Shown here in pieces: positions 5,470 through 6,276 of a stretch of DNA of 6,276 nt; within the stretch, counting starts at the first letter, position 1; each line of letters begins with the position of its first letter. The DNA is taken from positions 1 to 6,276 of the forward strand of contig CAMDKJ010000101.1 of NCBI GenBank assembly GCA_945900705.1. Reading direction: 5' to 3'. Under the pieces are notes generated by a model. The model did no database searches, had not been told where the DNA came from, and was given only the letters and a program-made list of their open reading frames with translations. The DNA is from Bifidobacterium breve. GTDB taxonomy: Bacteria > Actinomycetota > Actinomycetes > S36-B12. Made by a program: the position numbers and the translations under genes.

Positions 5470-6276
5470 CTACGGTCGATATTGCCTCATCAATAGCCCT
5501 GAAGTATTCAGCGGTGTAGTCAGGTAGCCCAGCAGCAGCATTTTGTCTGCTGGACGCTTTAGGTCAGCCGCCAGAATTGTGTACGGGAAGTATGACGGAT
5601 TTGCAGCCCTCGCGGTTGCTAGGTCAACCCCCGTGTACTGCAGCGACTTCTGTAGCACCTGATCCCATCCGGCCTTGGTACTGGCAACTTTGTTCACCTG
5701 TGAGATGGACTTCTGGAATGCCAGGACTACTGCCGGATTAGCTGCGGCGTATGCGGCAGTGGTGACCCACATTCCCACTGCATTTTCGAGGTCGAAGAAC
5801 TGAATTCCGGGTGACCCAAGATTCGTCATGCCGGCCGCTACGCACGCCGAGGTGAATGGCTCAACCGTGAATGCTGCTTGAGTGGTTCCACTTACCACAC
5901 CAGGAACAGCCTGCGGGAAGGGCAAAGTGACCCAGTTAATTGACTTAGGGTCACCTTTGGCATTCTTCACAGCCTGAGCAATTGTTACTTCGCCCTGTGC
6001 CGATCGTGCCGGTACCGAAATAGTCTTGCCGGCCAGATCCTTCCAAGACTTGATCCCGGAATTTGGGTTCACGCAGACACCAGTGTCATCAAGCTTGGCA
6101 GCTAGCGCTGCATTCTTCTTTGCTTTGGCAACGTCTGTTGGCTTGTAGCCGTCTGCCGGTGCCACTACCTTCAGCGCCATGCCGGCGTTGGCGTATGCAT
6201 TGACGATTGGGATTGATGGTGCGTACACGAACTGGACCGCGCCTGCAGCTAAGCCAGCCAATGACGGTGGTGGTGC
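5470..6276 (-). CDS. NitT/TauT-type ABC importer, periplasmic-type substrate-binding protein (5' end beyond the right edge)
   Basis: Extracytoplasmic binding protein of the NMT1/THI5-like family that delivers ligand to the two permeases. The frame is open to the window edge, giving 268 residues; the signal peptide and first strands lie outside. Family marks are a FVYAPSIPIVNAYANAG stretch (16-32) followed by LKVVAPADGY, then SGIKSWKDLAGKTISVP (73-89), a ligand-lobe crossover, FPQAVPGVVSGTTQAAFTVE (120-139) and a C-terminal helical part with NPAVVLAFQKSI. A Lys/Ala-rich segment (about 45-62) separates two strands. Only two Cys are visible, Cys68 and Cys145, which could pair outside the membrane. 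A TTG at 6261 is internal to the frame and not a likely start. It is the first gene of the importer visible here; ligand unknown, with sulfonates, nitrate, pyrimidine thiamine precursors and riboflavin all possible for this family. Confidence 0.9.
   Translation of the reverse strand, partial: APPPSLAGLAAGAVQFVYAPSIPIVNAYANAGMALKVVAPADGYKPTDVAKAKKNAALAAKLDDTGVCVNPNSGIKSWKDLAGKTISVPARSAQGEVTIAQAVKNAKGDPKSINWVTLPFPQAVPGVVSGTTQAAFTVEPFTSACVAAGMTNLGSPGIQFFDLENAVGMWVTTAAYAAANPAVVLAFQKSISQVNKVASTKAGWDQVLQKSLQYTGVDLATARAANPSYFPYTILAADLKRPADKMLLLGYLTTPLNTSGLLMRQYRP

Overview
All genes that can be supported in this window lie on the minus strand, so biological order runs from high to low coordinates. 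The gene set and order point to an actinobacterium. CarD is the mycobacterial type, including the equivalents of Arg25, Arg47 and Trp85. The run carD-ispD-ispF followed by cysS is an actinobacterial arrangement. CysS carries the CGATVQ form of its zinc/HIGH region. Hand-counted 60-base rows range from about 40 to 70% G+C, so this looks like a mid-GC member rather than a typical high-GC soil actinomycete. No genus can be named from the sequence alone.

Right half (6276 down to 3117): a four-gene NitT/TauT-type ABC importer. Its order is substrate-binding protein (5' end outside the window), permease 1, permease 2 and ATPase. Gaps are small (36 nt, a 4-nt GTGA overlap, 20 nt), so it should be one transcript. 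The promoter and any regulator lie beyond the right edge. The substrate cannot be read from the sequence.

Centre (3116 to 3034): an 83-bp intergenic stretch separates the importer from carD. It holds a perfect 8-bp inverted repeat, an overlapping alternative hairpin, a possible -10 element and a clear Shine-Dalgarno site for carD.

Left half (3033 to 1): carD (RNA polymerase-binding regulator), ispD and ispF (two steps of the MEP isoprenoid pathway), a small split-barrel PPOX/F420-type flavin or deazaflavin enzyme, and the first 303 codons of cysS (cysteinyl-tRNA synthetase). Spacing is +15, -11, +16 and +9 nt, which suggests one translationally coupled operon driven from upstream of carD. 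The small oxidoreductase between ispF and cysS is the least expected member.

Six of the seven genes whose start is visible and that sit outside the ATPase and carD pattern are worth noting: of eight visible starts, six are GTG and only carD and the ATPase use ATG. No RNA gene, mobile element, CRISPR array or integrated element was seen. I see no clear sign of a wholly new system. The points worth following are the PPOX gene in the isp-cysS operon, the intergenic hairpins before carD, and the unknown substrate of the importer.
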